Source: Anaerosporobacter mobilis DSM 15930 | Lineage (GTDB): Bacteria > Bacillota > Clostridia > Lachnospirales > Lachnospiraceae | Length of the DNA stretch: 64,000 nt | Direction: 5' to 3' | NCBI RefSeq assembly: GCF_900142955.1 | Contig: NZ_FRCP01000007.1 | Location: forward strand, 62,001-126,000 | In this document: positions 18,287 through 27,163 of the stretch, piece by piece | How positions within the stretch are numbered: the stretch's first letter is position 1 | Layout: every line of letters begins with the position of its first letter | Notes under the pieces: generated by a model | What the model was told of the DNA's origin: nothing | Seen by the model: only the letters and a program-made list of their open reading frames with translations | The model's database searches: none | Made by a program: the position numbers and the translations under genes

Positions 18287-18323
18287 AGGCTGTCATGCTT
18301 AGTAAATACTACAGCGACAGCCT
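18287..18323 (-). terminator. Hairpin between divIVA and aroB
   Basis: AGGCTGTC pairs with GACAGCCT across a 21-base loop, just after the divIVA stop codon. The tail on the minus strand is CATTCTTATG, T-rich but not a clean run, so it may end the ylm/sepF/divIVA transcript only partly. Confidence 0.5.
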
Positions 18324-18334
18324 AATTATCCCTA

Positions 18335-19234
18335 TTAATCAAGATTAACTTCAAAATCTATAAATTCAAATTCGGATTCCAAGGAAGCGTCTTTCTTTTC
18401 CTTACAATTATTCGGAGAATCCTCTAAGGTTAAAGCTGCTTCCTCAACCATAGTGAAATCAGAATCTTCTGTATTCGATATATTGTTTGTGTTTGTATTG
18501 CTTTCATTATTAACGTAATTAGCAATTTTTTCAAACGCCTCTAATTCCTCTTTTGTAAATAATTCTTCAACTAAAGGTTTTTTTACAACTTGTTCATCAG
18601 TTTGCTCGTCAATAAACTCTTCAACAAGCTTCTTTACAAGTTCTTTATTCTCTTCATCAGATGAATCATTCTTTGCGTGGTCAGTTTCTTTAATACTTTC
18701 TGCCGAATCTTGTGAAGTAGAAGGTGAAAGACTGTTCGAATCAACTGGGTTTGTATAACTTGTTTTTAATTGTTCTCCATTCATAAGTGTTAATTCGAAT
18801 GTAGGCGATTTTAATAAATCAATCTGCGCTGCAGCTAATTGTCTGTATTGAACTTTGTAACATTCATATTGTTGTGTCAGAGCTGTAATCATTTGATTTA
18901 CGTGATTTAATTCATTCTTCGCATCAGCAATAATTAAATCTGCTTTACCACGCGCTTCCTTTTCAATGGCTTTGGCACTCTTAAGTGCAGCCTGTTTTGT
19001 TTCTTCTGCAGTTTGCTCTGCCAGAACCAATGCTTTTTGTAATGTTTTTTCAATTGTTTTATAATATTGAATTCCATCATTTAATACACTAAGTTTATCT
19101 TTTAATTCTACATTTTCTTTATATAATTTCTCATAACCGGCTAAGATCTCACGCATAAACCCATCTACGTCTTTACGATCATAGCCAATTCCTGATTTAA
19201 AACTCTTACTCTGTATCTCAATCGGTGTTAACAT
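18335..19234 (-). CDS. divIVA: DivIVA-domain protein
   Basis: 299 residues. The N-terminal 30 residues (LTPIEIQSKSFKSGIGYDRK) match the DivIVA lipid-binding crossed-loop region, followed by a coiled coil (about 35-135). The C-terminal half is a long acidic, Ser/Asn-rich low-complexity tail, making it longer than the Bacillus protein (about 160). DivIVA binds curved membrane at septa and poles and recruits partners. It is the last gene of the yggS-sepF-yggT-ylmH-divIVA set. Confidence 0.9.
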   Translation of the reverse strand: MLTPIEIQSKSFKSGIGYDRKDVDGFMREILAGYEKLYKENVELKDKLSVLNDGIQYYKTIEKTLQKALVLAEQTAEETKQAALKSAKAIEKEARGKADLIIADAKNELNHVNQMITALTQQYECYKVQYRQLAAAQIDLLKSPTFELTLMNGEQLKTSYTNPVDSNSLSPSTSQDSAESIKETDHAKNDSSDEENKELVKKLVEEFIDEQTDEQVVKKPLVEELFTKEELEAFEKIANYVNNESNTNTNNISNTEDSDFTMVEEAALTLEDSPNNCKEKKDASLESEFEFIDFEVNLD

Positions 19235-19245
19235 TAGTATGCCTC

Positions 19246-20001
19246 CTAAATGTATTTCATTAATACGACAAAATATCGTCCTTTTTTTGTCTGATTTTGT
19301 TGTTCTTGATAGATGAATTTTCCGTATCCTCTAACGGATACAACATCCCCTTCTTTAAGAGTGTAACTATTTGATTCAATTAAACGGCTATTAACAAACA
19401 CTTTTCCAGCTGTAATTAAGTTACTAAGGCTACTTCTTGAACCATTAAAAGCTAAGGACAACACAGCATCTAGCCTCACAGAAGCAACAGTACCACGAAT
19501 CTCTTGAAACTGGTGTGCTACATTCATCATTAAATCATCATCTTGTGTGCATCTTACATCTGTATGTTTTATACGGGTAAGATTCTGAATAATATAATTG
19601 CACATCTTATCGTTACAGAATACGTACCCTTCTTTGTTCTTTATAATGATATCACCAATTGTATAACGCTCTATTCCAAGGTTTAGTAATGCCCCTAAAT
19701 AATCTCTATGTGTTAAGACATCACAAAACTTTACATTACGTGGGGTTATTCTTACACAGTGAATAGGAAATTTTCTATCATAATCGTTGGTGAACTGATA
19801 GAAACAAACCATCTTACGCTCTGCACCCTCATAACCACCATATAAATCTATCTCTACTGGTGGTAATTCTTTCTTAATCGATAATAATAGGTTTAACTCA
19901 TTTAAGTTCAAAAATTCTGAATACGTAGTAAACCCTTTATTACATGTGTTAAAAGCAAGCTCTTTTAGTCGCTTACAAAGTAATTCATCGTCTTTTGTCA
20001 T
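19246..20001 (-). CDS. ylmH: YlmH-like S4-domain RNA-binding protein
   Basis: 251 residues. The N-terminal two thirds match the YlmH/photosystem-II-S4 type: a GGYEGAERKMVCFY motif and RDYLGALLNLGIERYTIGDI. The C-terminal S4 domain includes RLDAVLSLAFNGSRSSLSNLI. S4 domains bind structured RNA. Homologues were linked first to cell division by gene position and more recently to ribosome quality control. It lies 11 bases before divIVA. Confidence 0.92.
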   Translation of the reverse strand: MTKDDELLCKRLKELAFNTCNKGFTTYSEFLNLNELNLLLSIKKELPPVEIDLYGGYEGAERKMVCFYQFTNDYDRKFPIHCVRITPRNVKFCDVLTHRDYLGALLNLGIERYTIGDIIIKNKEGYVFCNDKMCNYIIQNLTRIKHTDVRCTQDDDLMMNVAHQFQEIRGTVASVRLDAVLSLAFNGSRSSLSNLITAGKVFVNSRLIESNSYTLKEGDVVSVRGYGKFIYQEQQNQTKKGRYFVVLMKYI

Positions 20002-20070
20002 CTCTGCGCTTACCTCTTACGACTGATCTTATATTATTGCGGTATATCGCTACAGCATTAAACTTGTCTT

Positions 20071-20334
20071 TTACCGCATTAAGTGATAAAAGATCGTTTG
20101 AAAAAATAATATAACAATTAATGCAATCATAGGAGCTAAATCAATCACTTTTGTGTTAAATATTGAATGTTTTAATAAGAACCGAATTGGTGTTAATAGA
20201 GGTTCTAAAAGAGTGATTAGAAATTCCTTAATTTTCGTACTAAACGGAAACCAACTCATCATAAAATACGCAAATAATATAATCTCTAATACGATAAAAA
20301 AAACATAAAGTGAATTTACGATTAAGTTACTCAT
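20071..20334 (-). CDS. YggT-family membrane protein
   Basis: 87 residues with two membrane helices and the family core MSWFPFSTKIKEFLITLLEP followed by LLTPIR. In Firmicutes it is the ylmG position in the division cluster. The family is proposed to help organise the membrane around division or, in plastids, nucleoids; biochemical role unknown. The start follows AAGGAG and lies 8 bases after the sepF stop. Confidence 0.9.
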   Translation of the reverse strand: MSNLIVNSLYVFFIVLEIILFAYFMMSWFPFSTKIKEFLITLLEPLLTPIRFLLKHSIFNTKVIDLAPMIALIVILFFQTIFYHLMR

Positions 20335-20342
20335 ACGACTCC

Positions 20343-20966
20343 TTAAAATTCTTTGTTAATGGTTGGAACGCCAAATCCTTCATCAGGAACTAAATCAAGA
20401 TAATCACCTGAAATATCTACAGAATCCGGTGAGAAGATAAATATGTATCTTGAAATCTGATGAAGCTTACCATTGATTGCATAAACACATCCGGATATAA
20501 AGTCCATGATTCTTTGAGCCTCCATAGGATCAAAGCCTTCAAGATTAACTACAGCAGCTCGTCCAGTTAATAACATATCGCAGATATCTTGTGAATCTTC
20601 AAAAGAAGCTGGTTTCATAATACAAACTTCAAGTCCTTTTGGAGTTGTTCTAATTGGGACTACTTTATTAGAACTTCCACGCTCTCGTTCTAACCTTTGA
20701 GTACGTTCTTTTCTTGTTTCTGAAACAGGTATTTGAAGTTCCTCATCATCTCGATCTTTATTAATGTAAGAACGTGTTGGAGTTCTCTCAGGACGTGCTG
20801 CTTTCTCAGTTCTAGACATACTGAAATCATCTACATCATCACGTCTTGAACGTCTCTTCTCTTCTCGTGCTTCTTCTTTTTCTTCGTAATCATTTACGTA
20901 ATCATCATAATCATCATCTTCTCCTAGCTTTAGGTAGCCAAGAAAATTTTTCAATATATTAGCCAT
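20343..20966 (-). CDS. sepF: Cell division protein SepF
   Basis: 207 residues. An N-terminal amphipathic helix (MANILKNFLGYLKLG) for membrane binding is followed by a long Asp/Glu/Arg-rich linker (about 16-105). The SepF core (about 108-200) includes VCIMKPASFEDSQDICDMLL and AVVNLEGFDPMEAQRIMDFI. SepF tethers FtsZ to the membrane and shapes the septum. It belongs to the ylm cluster, where it is ylmF. The linker is longer than in Bacillus SepF (about 150 residues total). Confidence 0.95.
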   Translation of the reverse strand: MANILKNFLGYLKLGEDDDYDDYVNDYEEKEEAREEKRRSRRDDVDDFSMSRTEKAARPERTPTRSYINKDRDDEELQIPVSETRKERTQRLERERGSSNKVVPIRTTPKGLEVCIMKPASFEDSQDICDMLLTGRAAVVNLEGFDPMEAQRIMDFISGCVYAINGKLHQISRYIFIFSPDSVDISGDYLDLVPDEGFGVPTINKEF

Positions 20967-21075
20967 AACATATCTCCTATCTTAATTTCTATCATTATGG
21001 TTACTATTCAGTCAACAGCCTTCCACAAAGGTGGTACATTCCTGTTGCTTCGAGGAGGGAAAAATTGTATAGTAA

Positions 21076-21759
21076 CTAATTACGTTGACCAAAGATTCCA
21101 GTACCCACACGAACCATGGTAGCACCTTCTTCAATTGCAACTACATAATCATTTGTCATTCCCATAGACAAAATCTTCATATCAACATTATCAATGTTTT
21201 TCGTTTTTATGTCAACATATAAATTTCGCAAATTTCTAAAATGAACCCTATTTTTCTCACTATATTCCACAAAAGGAGCAATTGTCATAAGACCTTTAAT
21301 TCTAATATTGGTAAGCTTTGAAATCTGTTCAATCAATGGAATTACTTCATCTTCCATCACTCCATATTTGGTATCTTCTTTTGCAATATTTACTTCAATT
21401 AGAATATCACATTTAACTCCCTTTTTTGCAGCTTCCTGATCAATCATCTCAGCTAATCGATAGGAATCCACGGAGTGGATTAAGCATACCTTATCTACAA
21501 TGTATTTTACCTTATTCCTCTGTAAATGACCAATCATATGCCAATTAACAGGTGCTTTAACCGTATCATACTTGTCCATGATCTCTTGTACTTTGTTCTC
21601 ACCAAATTCTCTTATACCATTGTCGATTGCTTCATCAACTAAAGAAACTGGTTTGGTTTTACTTACGGCAATTAAAGTAACCTCTTCACGATTTCTTCCT
21701 GACCTTTCGCAAGCCTTTGTTATTTGTTCCTCCACATATGCTAAGTTTTCTTTAATCAT
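21076..21759 (-). CDS. YggS-family PLP homeostasis protein
   Basis: 227 residues. The pyridoxal-phosphate lysine is in LIAVSKTKPV, with GENKVQEI, WHMIGHLQRNK, the LIEVNIAKEDTKYG strand and the C-terminal MSMGMTNDY phosphate-binding region (SMGM motif). It is a fold-III PLP-binding protein that buffers free PLP. It is the first gene of the ylm/sepF set. The 109-bp gap before sepF holds a CAACAG/CTGTTG hairpin of unknown role. Confidence 0.95.
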   Translation of the reverse strand: MIKENLAYVEEQITKACERSGRNREEVTLIAVSKTKPVSLVDEAIDNGIREFGENKVQEIMDKYDTVKAPVNWHMIGHLQRNKVKYIVDKVCLIHSVDSYRLAEMIDQEAAKKGVKCDILIEVNIAKEDTKYGVMEDEVIPLIEQISKLTNIRIKGLMTIAPFVEYSEKNRVHFRNLRNLYVDIKTKNIDNVDMKILSMGMTNDYVVAIEEGATMVRVGTGIFGQRN

Positions 21760-21797
21760 CGTTTTCTTCCTTTCCTGTGGCTGAACGTCACATTGAA

Positions 21798-23183
21798 TTA
21801 ATTAATAATATTCTGCTCAACTGCCATTGAAGCCTCCAACACAATATGATCATATTCCGATAATCCGAATGTTGTATTCGACTTTACAATACAATACTCT
21901 TGGTTCTCGTATACTTTTTCGATTCTTCTAAATACACAATACCCTTTATTAACGTTATAAACACCTTCTAGTTTGTCCGTTTCTGATATCGTATATGTTT
22001 TTTGGGTATCGACATTACTAATGACATCACCTGCACTCAGAACCGATTTATCAACATATCCAAAGTCGTCATCTTGGTAATATACCTCAGTTTGAACAAA
22101 TGTATATGTCTTTTCACCTTTTTCCGTGTATGTTTCTTTTACTACGCCAATTGCACTCGTGTCTCCACCATTCGTGAAATAGGAACGTGGTACTTTATAA
22201 AATTCTTTTTCTGTAATGGCTGAAACCGGAATCTTCAACCCTTTTGCTGAATTAAGATTTAATTCCACTGTTACAAAACGATCTTCAACATAACGTAACA
22301 TATAGGAATTAAGCTCTAATTTTGCAAAGTATCCTTCCCCTTTTTGATAAACAGAAACTGGTGCTGTTATCGTTAAGTTATCTTTTTTAAAAGTTAACTT
22401 AACATAGGTTTTCTCCAATAATTTATCATATTGTTCTTTAGAAACATTAAGAATAAGCGTCCATTTTTCATTGGTTATAAGCTTATAAACTGGACTATCT
22501 TTTTCTATAAGATTATTCGTACGTAACATGATCTTATTATAAGAATCCATATTAAAGGTATCTAAAGATACCTCTTCCTCTGTGAGATTCTCTAATCCAT
22601 CCGAATAATAAGATACAATTCCACTTTTCTTCGATTTTACTACATCAAAAGTTCCTGTAGTATTAGAAGAAGTGAGGTTTTCAATATTTTTCATGTTGGA
22701 GTTGTTAAGACTGTCTAATATAGCGTTCTCTAAGTCATACTTGAAATCATAAACTTTATTATAACTACTAGGCTTGTAATAATTCTTGAAGTTGCTAATA
22801 TCAGAACGTATGCTTGCAATATCTTTAGAAGTTAATTCTATAGCACCATCGGATTTCACCAAAGTTTCTGCAATATTCCCATTCTGATCAAGGGAATATA
22901 TCACAGAGTTCTTAGCTACTTTTTCACCATCTTTTATGTAATAATTTACATAACCAGCTTGTGGAGTTTTGACCACTTCCTCCTCACGCAAAATAACACC
23001 TTCGCAAGTATTGTCATCTGAAATCGTTTTTTCAACTACTTCATAGATTGCTAGATGTTCCTTTTTCATATATAAAATCACATTTATCCCGATATACAAA
23101 AATAATACAAAAAAGATGATTCCGCCGATATTAATATTAATTGGTCTTCTATATTTGGCCACTTTTCTATTTCTACTGCTCAT
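21798..23183 (-). CDS. HlyD-like adaptor protein of the ylm region
   Basis: About 461 residues from the ATG at 23183, with AGGAGG seven bases upstream. A basic N-terminus precedes one membrane helix (IIFFVLFLYIGINVILYM). The rest is an external part with a barrel-sandwich/lipoyl-like segment (EEVVKTPQAGYVNYYIKDGE) and later beta domains, as in HlyD-family adaptors. No transporter partner is nearby. In Lachnospiraceae this protein commonly precedes yggS, so it may have an envelope role tied to division. Its start and ribosome binding site lie inside the radical SAM remnant. Confidence 0.8.
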   Translation of the reverse strand: MSSRNRKVAKYRRPININIGGIIFFVLFLYIGINVILYMKKEHLAIYEVVEKTISDDNTCEGVILREEEVVKTPQAGYVNYYIKDGEKVAKNSVIYSLDQNGNIAETLVKSDGAIELTSKDIASIRSDISNFKNYYKPSSYNKVYDFKYDLENAILDSLNNSNMKNIENLTSSNTTGTFDVVKSKKSGIVSYYSDGLENLTEEEVSLDTFNMDSYNKIMLRTNNLIEKDSPVYKLITNEKWTLILNVSKEQYDKLLEKTYVKLTFKKDNLTITAPVSVYQKGEGYFAKLELNSYMLRYVEDRFVTVELNLNSAKGLKIPVSAITEKEFYKVPRSYFTNGGDTSAIGVVKETYTEKGEKTYTFVQTEVYYQDDDFGYVDKSVLSAGDVISNVDTQKTYTISETDKLEGVYNVNKGYCVFRRIEKVYENQEYCIVKSNTTFGLSEYDHIVLEASMAVEQNIIN

Positions 23184-23526
23184 GTAAGTAACCTCCTCTG
23201 CGTAGTGCAGATCCATTGCTATAATTTACTGTTTGTAAACCTAACTCGCTTGTTATTGCAATCTTATTTTCATCTGATAATTGTTTTAAAAATTGTAAAT
23301 ACTCATCCTGAATACAATCTGGACGAGTTGATATAGAATTCTCTACGATATCTGGATAGGTTGCTGCGGCATTCCTATAAGCTTCAAAACCTGTTTCAAA
23401 ATCCGCACAAAACGAACAGCCTGTCCCATAAGTACGGTTAGGACAAGTAATAGGCAAATTAACTGGTAATTTATAAATTTTAGTTTCAAATCTATCTTTT
23501 AAATAATCTGAATATTTATAATACAT
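23173..23526 (-). pseudogene. Remnant of a TIGR01212/YtqA-type radical SAM gene
   Basis: The start is normal (ATG behind GGAG; MYYKYSDYLKDRFETKIYKL), and CPNRTYGTGCSFC holds the radical SAM cysteines. The sequence then jumps from ETGFEA almost directly to a YPDIVENSISTRPDCIQDEY segment, losing about 50 residues expected between them. After ELGLQTVNY it leaves the family sequence and stops, so the second half of the roughly 310-residue protein is missing. The remaining frame now overlaps the start of the HlyD-like gene. Judged from memory of the family, not by alignment. Confidence 0.75.
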
Positions 23527-23692
23527 ATTTACTCCAATGTATAGCACTCAATAATTACACCTATTGTATCATATATTCATAAAATTGTATAGATACATGA
23601 GAAAACTAGTACTAAAATATTATTACTAATTGGTGAATATTTTTTATAAGATGAAACATACTATCTTTAGAATGACAAGAAGGAGGTATGTT

Positions 23693-23890
23693 ATGAAAAC
23701 CATAGACTATATTGCACTCATTCTAGTAATTATTGGAGCTATTAACTGGGGATTAATTGGATTTTTAGGTTTTGATCTTGTAAGAGTAGTTTTCGGTGAT
23801 ATGACTTTAGTTTCAAGAATCATATATGCCGTCATCGGTATTTGTGGTCTTTATGCACTTAGTTTCTTCGGAAGATTACGAAACGAGTAG
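23693..23890 (+). CDS. DUF378 small membrane protein (YuzA-like)
   Basis: 65 residues from the ATG at 23693, chosen because AAGGAGG lies just before it; the longer frame lacks a site. Two membrane helices surround the family motif INWGLIGFLGFDLV, and the second has YAVIGICGLYAL. This is typical of DUF378. Function unknown. It is a lone plus-strand gene between two minus-strand units. Confidence 0.88.
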   Translation: MKTIDYIALILVIIGAINWGLIGFLGFDLVRVVFGDMTLVSRIIYAVIGICGLYALSFFGRLRNE

Positions 23891-23928
23891 TTTGCAGGTA
23901 GTAACTCTCTCCCATTGTATCATAATTG

Positions 23929-23975
23929 AAAAGAGCAGTTTCATTTCATTCAAGAAATTAATCTGCTCTTTTTTA
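23929..23975. terminator. Bidirectional terminator
   Basis: AAAAGAGCAG pairs with CTGCTCTTTTT. Runs of T follow on the plus strand and A-runs on the other side, so it can serve both the DUF378 gene and the convergent P-loop gene that ends at 23982. Confidence 0.85.
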
Positions 23976-23981
23976 ATCCGT

Positions 23982-24401
23982 CTATAGTGACACTAATATG
24001 TCATTTTCTAAACTTTCTGGTGTGCTCTTACTAGCAATAGATATACTGAGAACAAAATCAATATGGTATTGATCAGAGATTCTCTTTAGTTTGTTAACTA
24101 CCACTTCAATCTCGTTATCAGATATATGTGCTACTTTCAAGAAACTGTCAACAAAAACACATTCCAAGTCATGATCTTGCGAAATAATCCCACATATAAA
24201 TCCTAAGAATTCATTGTAATTTTCTATTAGGTAATCTTTTATGCTTATCAACCTGAGTTTATTGTTAAGTTCATACATATGCTTGTTACTTTTGTCTATG
24301 TACACTACTGTACCTTCCGAGTGTATCATTTTTTCATTCGCCTGATTGATAATTACCTTAGTTTTACCCTTGCCTTTTTCACCGACAATAATCTGAACCA
24401 T
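23982..24401 (-). CDS. Small P-loop ATP-binding protein, hypothetical
   Basis: 139 residues starting MVQIIVGEKGKGKTKVIINQ, with a Walker A GEKGKGKT (7-14). A Walker B-like strand, LECVFVDSFL, follows, and a third strand ends FVLSISIAS. It is a minimal RecA/ATPase-like fold with no extra domain. It lies just downstream of the cell-shape cluster's carboxypeptidase gene but has its own candidate promoter. Cellular role unknown. Confidence 0.7.
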   Translation of the reverse strand: MVQIIVGEKGKGKTKVIINQANEKMIHSEGTVVYIDKSNKHMYELNNKLRLISIKDYLIENYNEFLGFICGIISQDHDLECVFVDSFLKVAHISDNEIEVVVNKLKRISDQYHIDFVLSISIASKSTPESLENDILVSL

Positions 24402-24621
24402 AGAATTTCCTCCTTATGTGATGCTCTTGATATTCTAGTAGCTATTCAGATACCCTTCTTCTTCAGTGATGGATGTATACCAAATGAACGCAAACTTCCA
24501 ATTGGCACTACTAACTCGTATAAACAAGCTTTTTCTCGAAGGTTTTGAATAGTTACAAATTCAATAACTGTAGCTACTGTTATTTGTATTATATGCTAAA
24601 GAACCATAAGTCTATGATTTA

Positions 24622-24650
24622 ATTATAGTATAGGTCGTATGAATTCACAA
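24622..24650 (-). promoter_or_regulatory. Candidate sigma-A promoter for the P-loop gene
   Basis: On the minus strand TTGTGA (24650-24645), 17 bases and TATAAT (24627-24622). The -10 is perfect; the -35 matches four of six. It would give a leader of about 210 nt. Inside the leader lies a near-palindrome AATAACTGTAGCTACTGTTATT-like segment at 24563-24584. Confidence 0.45.
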
Positions 24651-24653
24651 CCT

Positions 24654-25637
24654 TTATTTATAGATAAACTTGAGTAAATACGACATTTGTGAATACAGAC
24701 TTGTCTTTGAATCCGACTTAAGAATAACAGAGATATATTCTTTATCAGACTTATCTTTTGAATAAAGCACGAGACAAGATCCTGCTTTAATAGTGGTTCC
24801 TGTCTTCCCTCCAATTACAGTAATACCATCAGGCATTACTTCATTGCCTTTTAGATAAAGATTTGTAGTTGAAAATTCTTTGTCAACTTTATCACCATTA
24901 CTGTTACTATAGGTAACCTTATATGATTTAGTAGCGATAATATCTACAAAAGTTGGTTCCTGCAATGCTTCTCTGAAAATCAGATAGATATCGTAAGCAG
25001 TTGTATAATGATTTTCATCATGAAGCCCATGGGAATTGGCAAAATTAGAATGTGTTGCTCCTATAGCTTTGGCCTCTTCATTCATCATCTTTGTAAAAGC
25101 TTCTTCACTTCCAGCCACATGTTCAGCAATTGCAATCCCGGCATCGTTACCTGAGCTTATTAGGAAGATATTCAAAAGGTCTTTAAGATTAATCTTATCT
25201 CCTTCTTTTAATCCACATAAACTTGCTCCAACTTCGGTTATGTGAGAAGCTTCATAACTAACGGTTACCATGTCAGATAAGTCAGCATTCTTTAAAGTTA
25301 CTAATGCAGTCATAACCTTAGTTATACTTGCTGGATATAATTTCTCATATACATTCTCTGCATATAGCATTTCATTATCCGTATTGTTTACTAACAAAGT
25401 AGCTTCAGCTGCTAAATTACCATCTCCACCTTTATCTGATTTTAATGGTATAACACAGAGATCTTCTCCAAGAAGATTGGCATATTCATCATCTGTATCA
25501 TTTGTGGTAATATACTGCACCACACTTGTATCGGAATTAGAATATTTCATAAGCGCATTGCTAGACGACGAACACCCTGTTAGTGATATTAACACTAACA
25601 GGGAGCTTATTACTTTTATTTTCTTATTCAATCTCAT
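24654..25637 (-). CDS. D-alanyl-D-alanine carboxypeptidase (lipoprotein type)
   Basis: About 327 residues from the ATG at 25637, which overlaps the mgsA stop as ATGA, so translation is probably coupled. The N-terminus is a lipoprotein signal (LISLTGC lipobox). Catalytic motifs are SITK (SxxK), SGN (SxN) and GGKTGTT (KTG). This is the DacF/PBP5 fold; it trims the terminal D-Ala of wall stem peptides outside the membrane. It is last in the rodA-mgsA end of the shape cluster. Confidence 0.92.
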   Translation of the reverse strand: MRLNKKIKVISSLLVLISLTGCSSSSNALMKYSNSDTSVVQYITTNDTDDEYANLLGEDLCVIPLKSDKGGDGNLAAEATLLVNNTDNEMLYAENVYEKLYPASITKVMTALVTLKNADLSDMVTVSYEASHITEVGASLCGLKEGDKINLKDLLNIFLISSGNDAGIAIAEHVAGSEEAFTKMMNEEAKAIGATHSNFANSHGLHDENHYTTAYDIYLIFREALQEPTFVDIIATKSYKVTYSNSNGDKVDKEFSTTNLYLKGNEVMPDGITVIGGKTGTTIKAGSCLVLYSKDKSDKEYISVILKSDSKTSLYSQMSYLLKFIYK

Positions 25638-26035
25638 TTTAACGCTTCTCTCCATTCTAGATCGCCACGATCTAACGCTTTTATTAACAGTTCAGCTGTT
25701 GCAAGATTCGTAGCTAATGGAATGTTATGCGTATCGCATAATTGAACAACATTATTCACATCTGGTTCATGTGATTTAGGCGTTAATGGGTCTCTTAAGA
25801 AGATAACTATATCAATCTGGTTATGCTCAATTTGTGCACCTAATTGCTGTTCGCCACCTAGATGACCAGCTAGATATTTATGAACATTAAGATTCGTTAC
25901 TTCTTCAATTAATCTACCTGTAGTTCCTGTCGCAAATAACTCATTCTTACTTAAAATACCACGATAGGCTATACAGAAATTCTGCATTAATTTTTTCTTC
26001 GCATCATGTGCAATCATTCCAATATTCATATGCAT
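25634..26035 (-). CDS. mgsA: Methylglyoxal synthase
   Basis: 133 residues, full length. IGMIAHDAKKKLM, the phosphate loop ATGTTGRLI, GHLGGEQQLGAQI and FLRDPLTPKSHEPDV are diagnostic. It turns dihydroxyacetone phosphate into methylglyoxal and phosphate, a bypass of lower glycolysis when phosphate is scarce. The gene abuts rodA and is coupled to the carboxypeptidase gene, so central metabolism and wall growth share a transcript here. Confidence 0.97.
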   Translation of the reverse strand: MHMNIGMIAHDAKKKLMQNFCIAYRGILSKNELFATGTTGRLIEEVTNLNVHKYLAGHLGGEQQLGAQIEHNQIDIVIFLRDPLTPKSHEPDVNNVVQLCDTHNIPLATNLATAELLIKALDRGDLEWREALK

Positions 26036-27151
26036 TTACCCCCTTATATTTTTTCTTTGTAAACTAATATTCAATATAAACCCTATACCTATCATATAGC
26101 TGACTAAGGAACTTAGTCCGTAACTAACGAAAGGTAAAGGTAATCCCGTATTTGGCAACATGAAAGTAGAAACCCCTATATTGGCAAACACTTGGAACAT
26201 AAACATTGCAGATATACCAGTTGCTATGAGCATACCCATATGATCTCTTGCTGATTTTGCAACTGCAAGGCATTTGAATATAAGAATAGCAAGTAGGCCA
26301 ATAATGACACAACTTCCAATGAAGCCAAGATGTTCCCCTACAACCGAAAAGATAAAATCACTTTCTGATACAGGTAAACTTTTACTCTTTAATTCAAAGG
26401 ATTGCCCAGAAAACAACTTTCCATACAAACGTCCAGAACCGATATACTCAACAGATATCTTTTGTTGCCATACTAAATCTGGATACTTTTCTGGGAATTT
26501 AAAAGACAAGATTCTACCTAGCTGATATGGTTTTAACAACTTCTGGTATGGTTGTTGTATATACCAAAACAAACCTAATATGGTAGGTAATCCTATCGCG
26601 AGGAACGGAACAATTATCTTATAACTAAGACCAGCCGCATATATCATTATGATATAGATAAATACCATAACCATACTTGATGATAAAGCTGGTTGTTTCA
26701 ATATCAACAATATTGGTATAATTACCATTATAGCAGATATGAAAACAGTAGATAATCGATCCATCTTCTCTTTCCTATCAGTAAAAAACTGAGCAAAAAC
26801 AATAATCATCATGATTTTACTCACTTCTGAAGGTTGCAAATCGAATACTCTTAGATTAATCCAACGTTGTGTATCAAATTGTGTCTTTCCTATACCAGGT
26901 ACAAAAACTAGTAATAGCAACACAATATTAACGATATAGATTAACCACATAAAACGGCAAACATAATGGTAATCAACTAGTGCTACAATACACATAGCCA
27001 CAAATCCAAGTACAAGACCAAGAATCTGTTTCTTACCATCTGATGGTTCTACTAATTGAATTAGATACGTTCCTATACCAACGAGTATAAGAACAAGTAC
27101 AACTAACGAATAATTCATTCGTTTAAAGTCATATTGTTTAAAATCAAACAT
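26036..27151 (-). CDS. rodA: RodA/FtsW/SpoVE-family glycosyltransferase
   Basis: 371 residues with about ten membrane helices. SEDS motifs are present: WINLRVFDLQPSEVSKIMMI, KQPALSSSM and GLPLPFVSYGLSS. SEDS proteins polymerise lipid II into glycan strands with a class B PBP. Its place downstream of minE and in the same cluster as mreBCD and PBP2 points to RodA, the elongation enzyme, rather than FtsW. Confidence 0.93.
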   Translation of the reverse strand: MFDFKQYDFKRMNYSLVVLVLILVGIGTYLIQLVEPSDGKKQILGLVLGFVAMCIVALVDYHYVCRFMWLIYIVNIVLLLLVFVPGIGKTQFDTQRWINLRVFDLQPSEVSKIMMIIVFAQFFTDRKEKMDRLSTVFISAIMVIIPILLILKQPALSSSMVMVFIYIIMIYAAGLSYKIIVPFLAIGLPTILGLFWYIQQPYQKLLKPYQLGRILSFKFPEKYPDLVWQQKISVEYIGSGRLYGKLFSGQSFELKSKSLPVSESDFIFSVVGEHLGFIGSCVIIGLLAILIFKCLAVAKSARDHMGMLIATGISAMFMFQVFANIGVSTFMLPNTGLPLPFVSYGLSSLVSYMIGIGFILNISLQRKNIRG

Positions 27152-27163
27152 GAATAATCATCC

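Noticed and set aside
20990..21060. Riboswitch in the yggS-sepF gap
   Set aside because: Only a small CAACAG/CTGTTG hairpin with a nested CCAC/GTGG is visible; no known class matches.
25270..25713. 147-codon plus-strand open frame
   Set aside because: Antisense to the carboxypeptidase and mgsA genes, both with full catalytic motifs.
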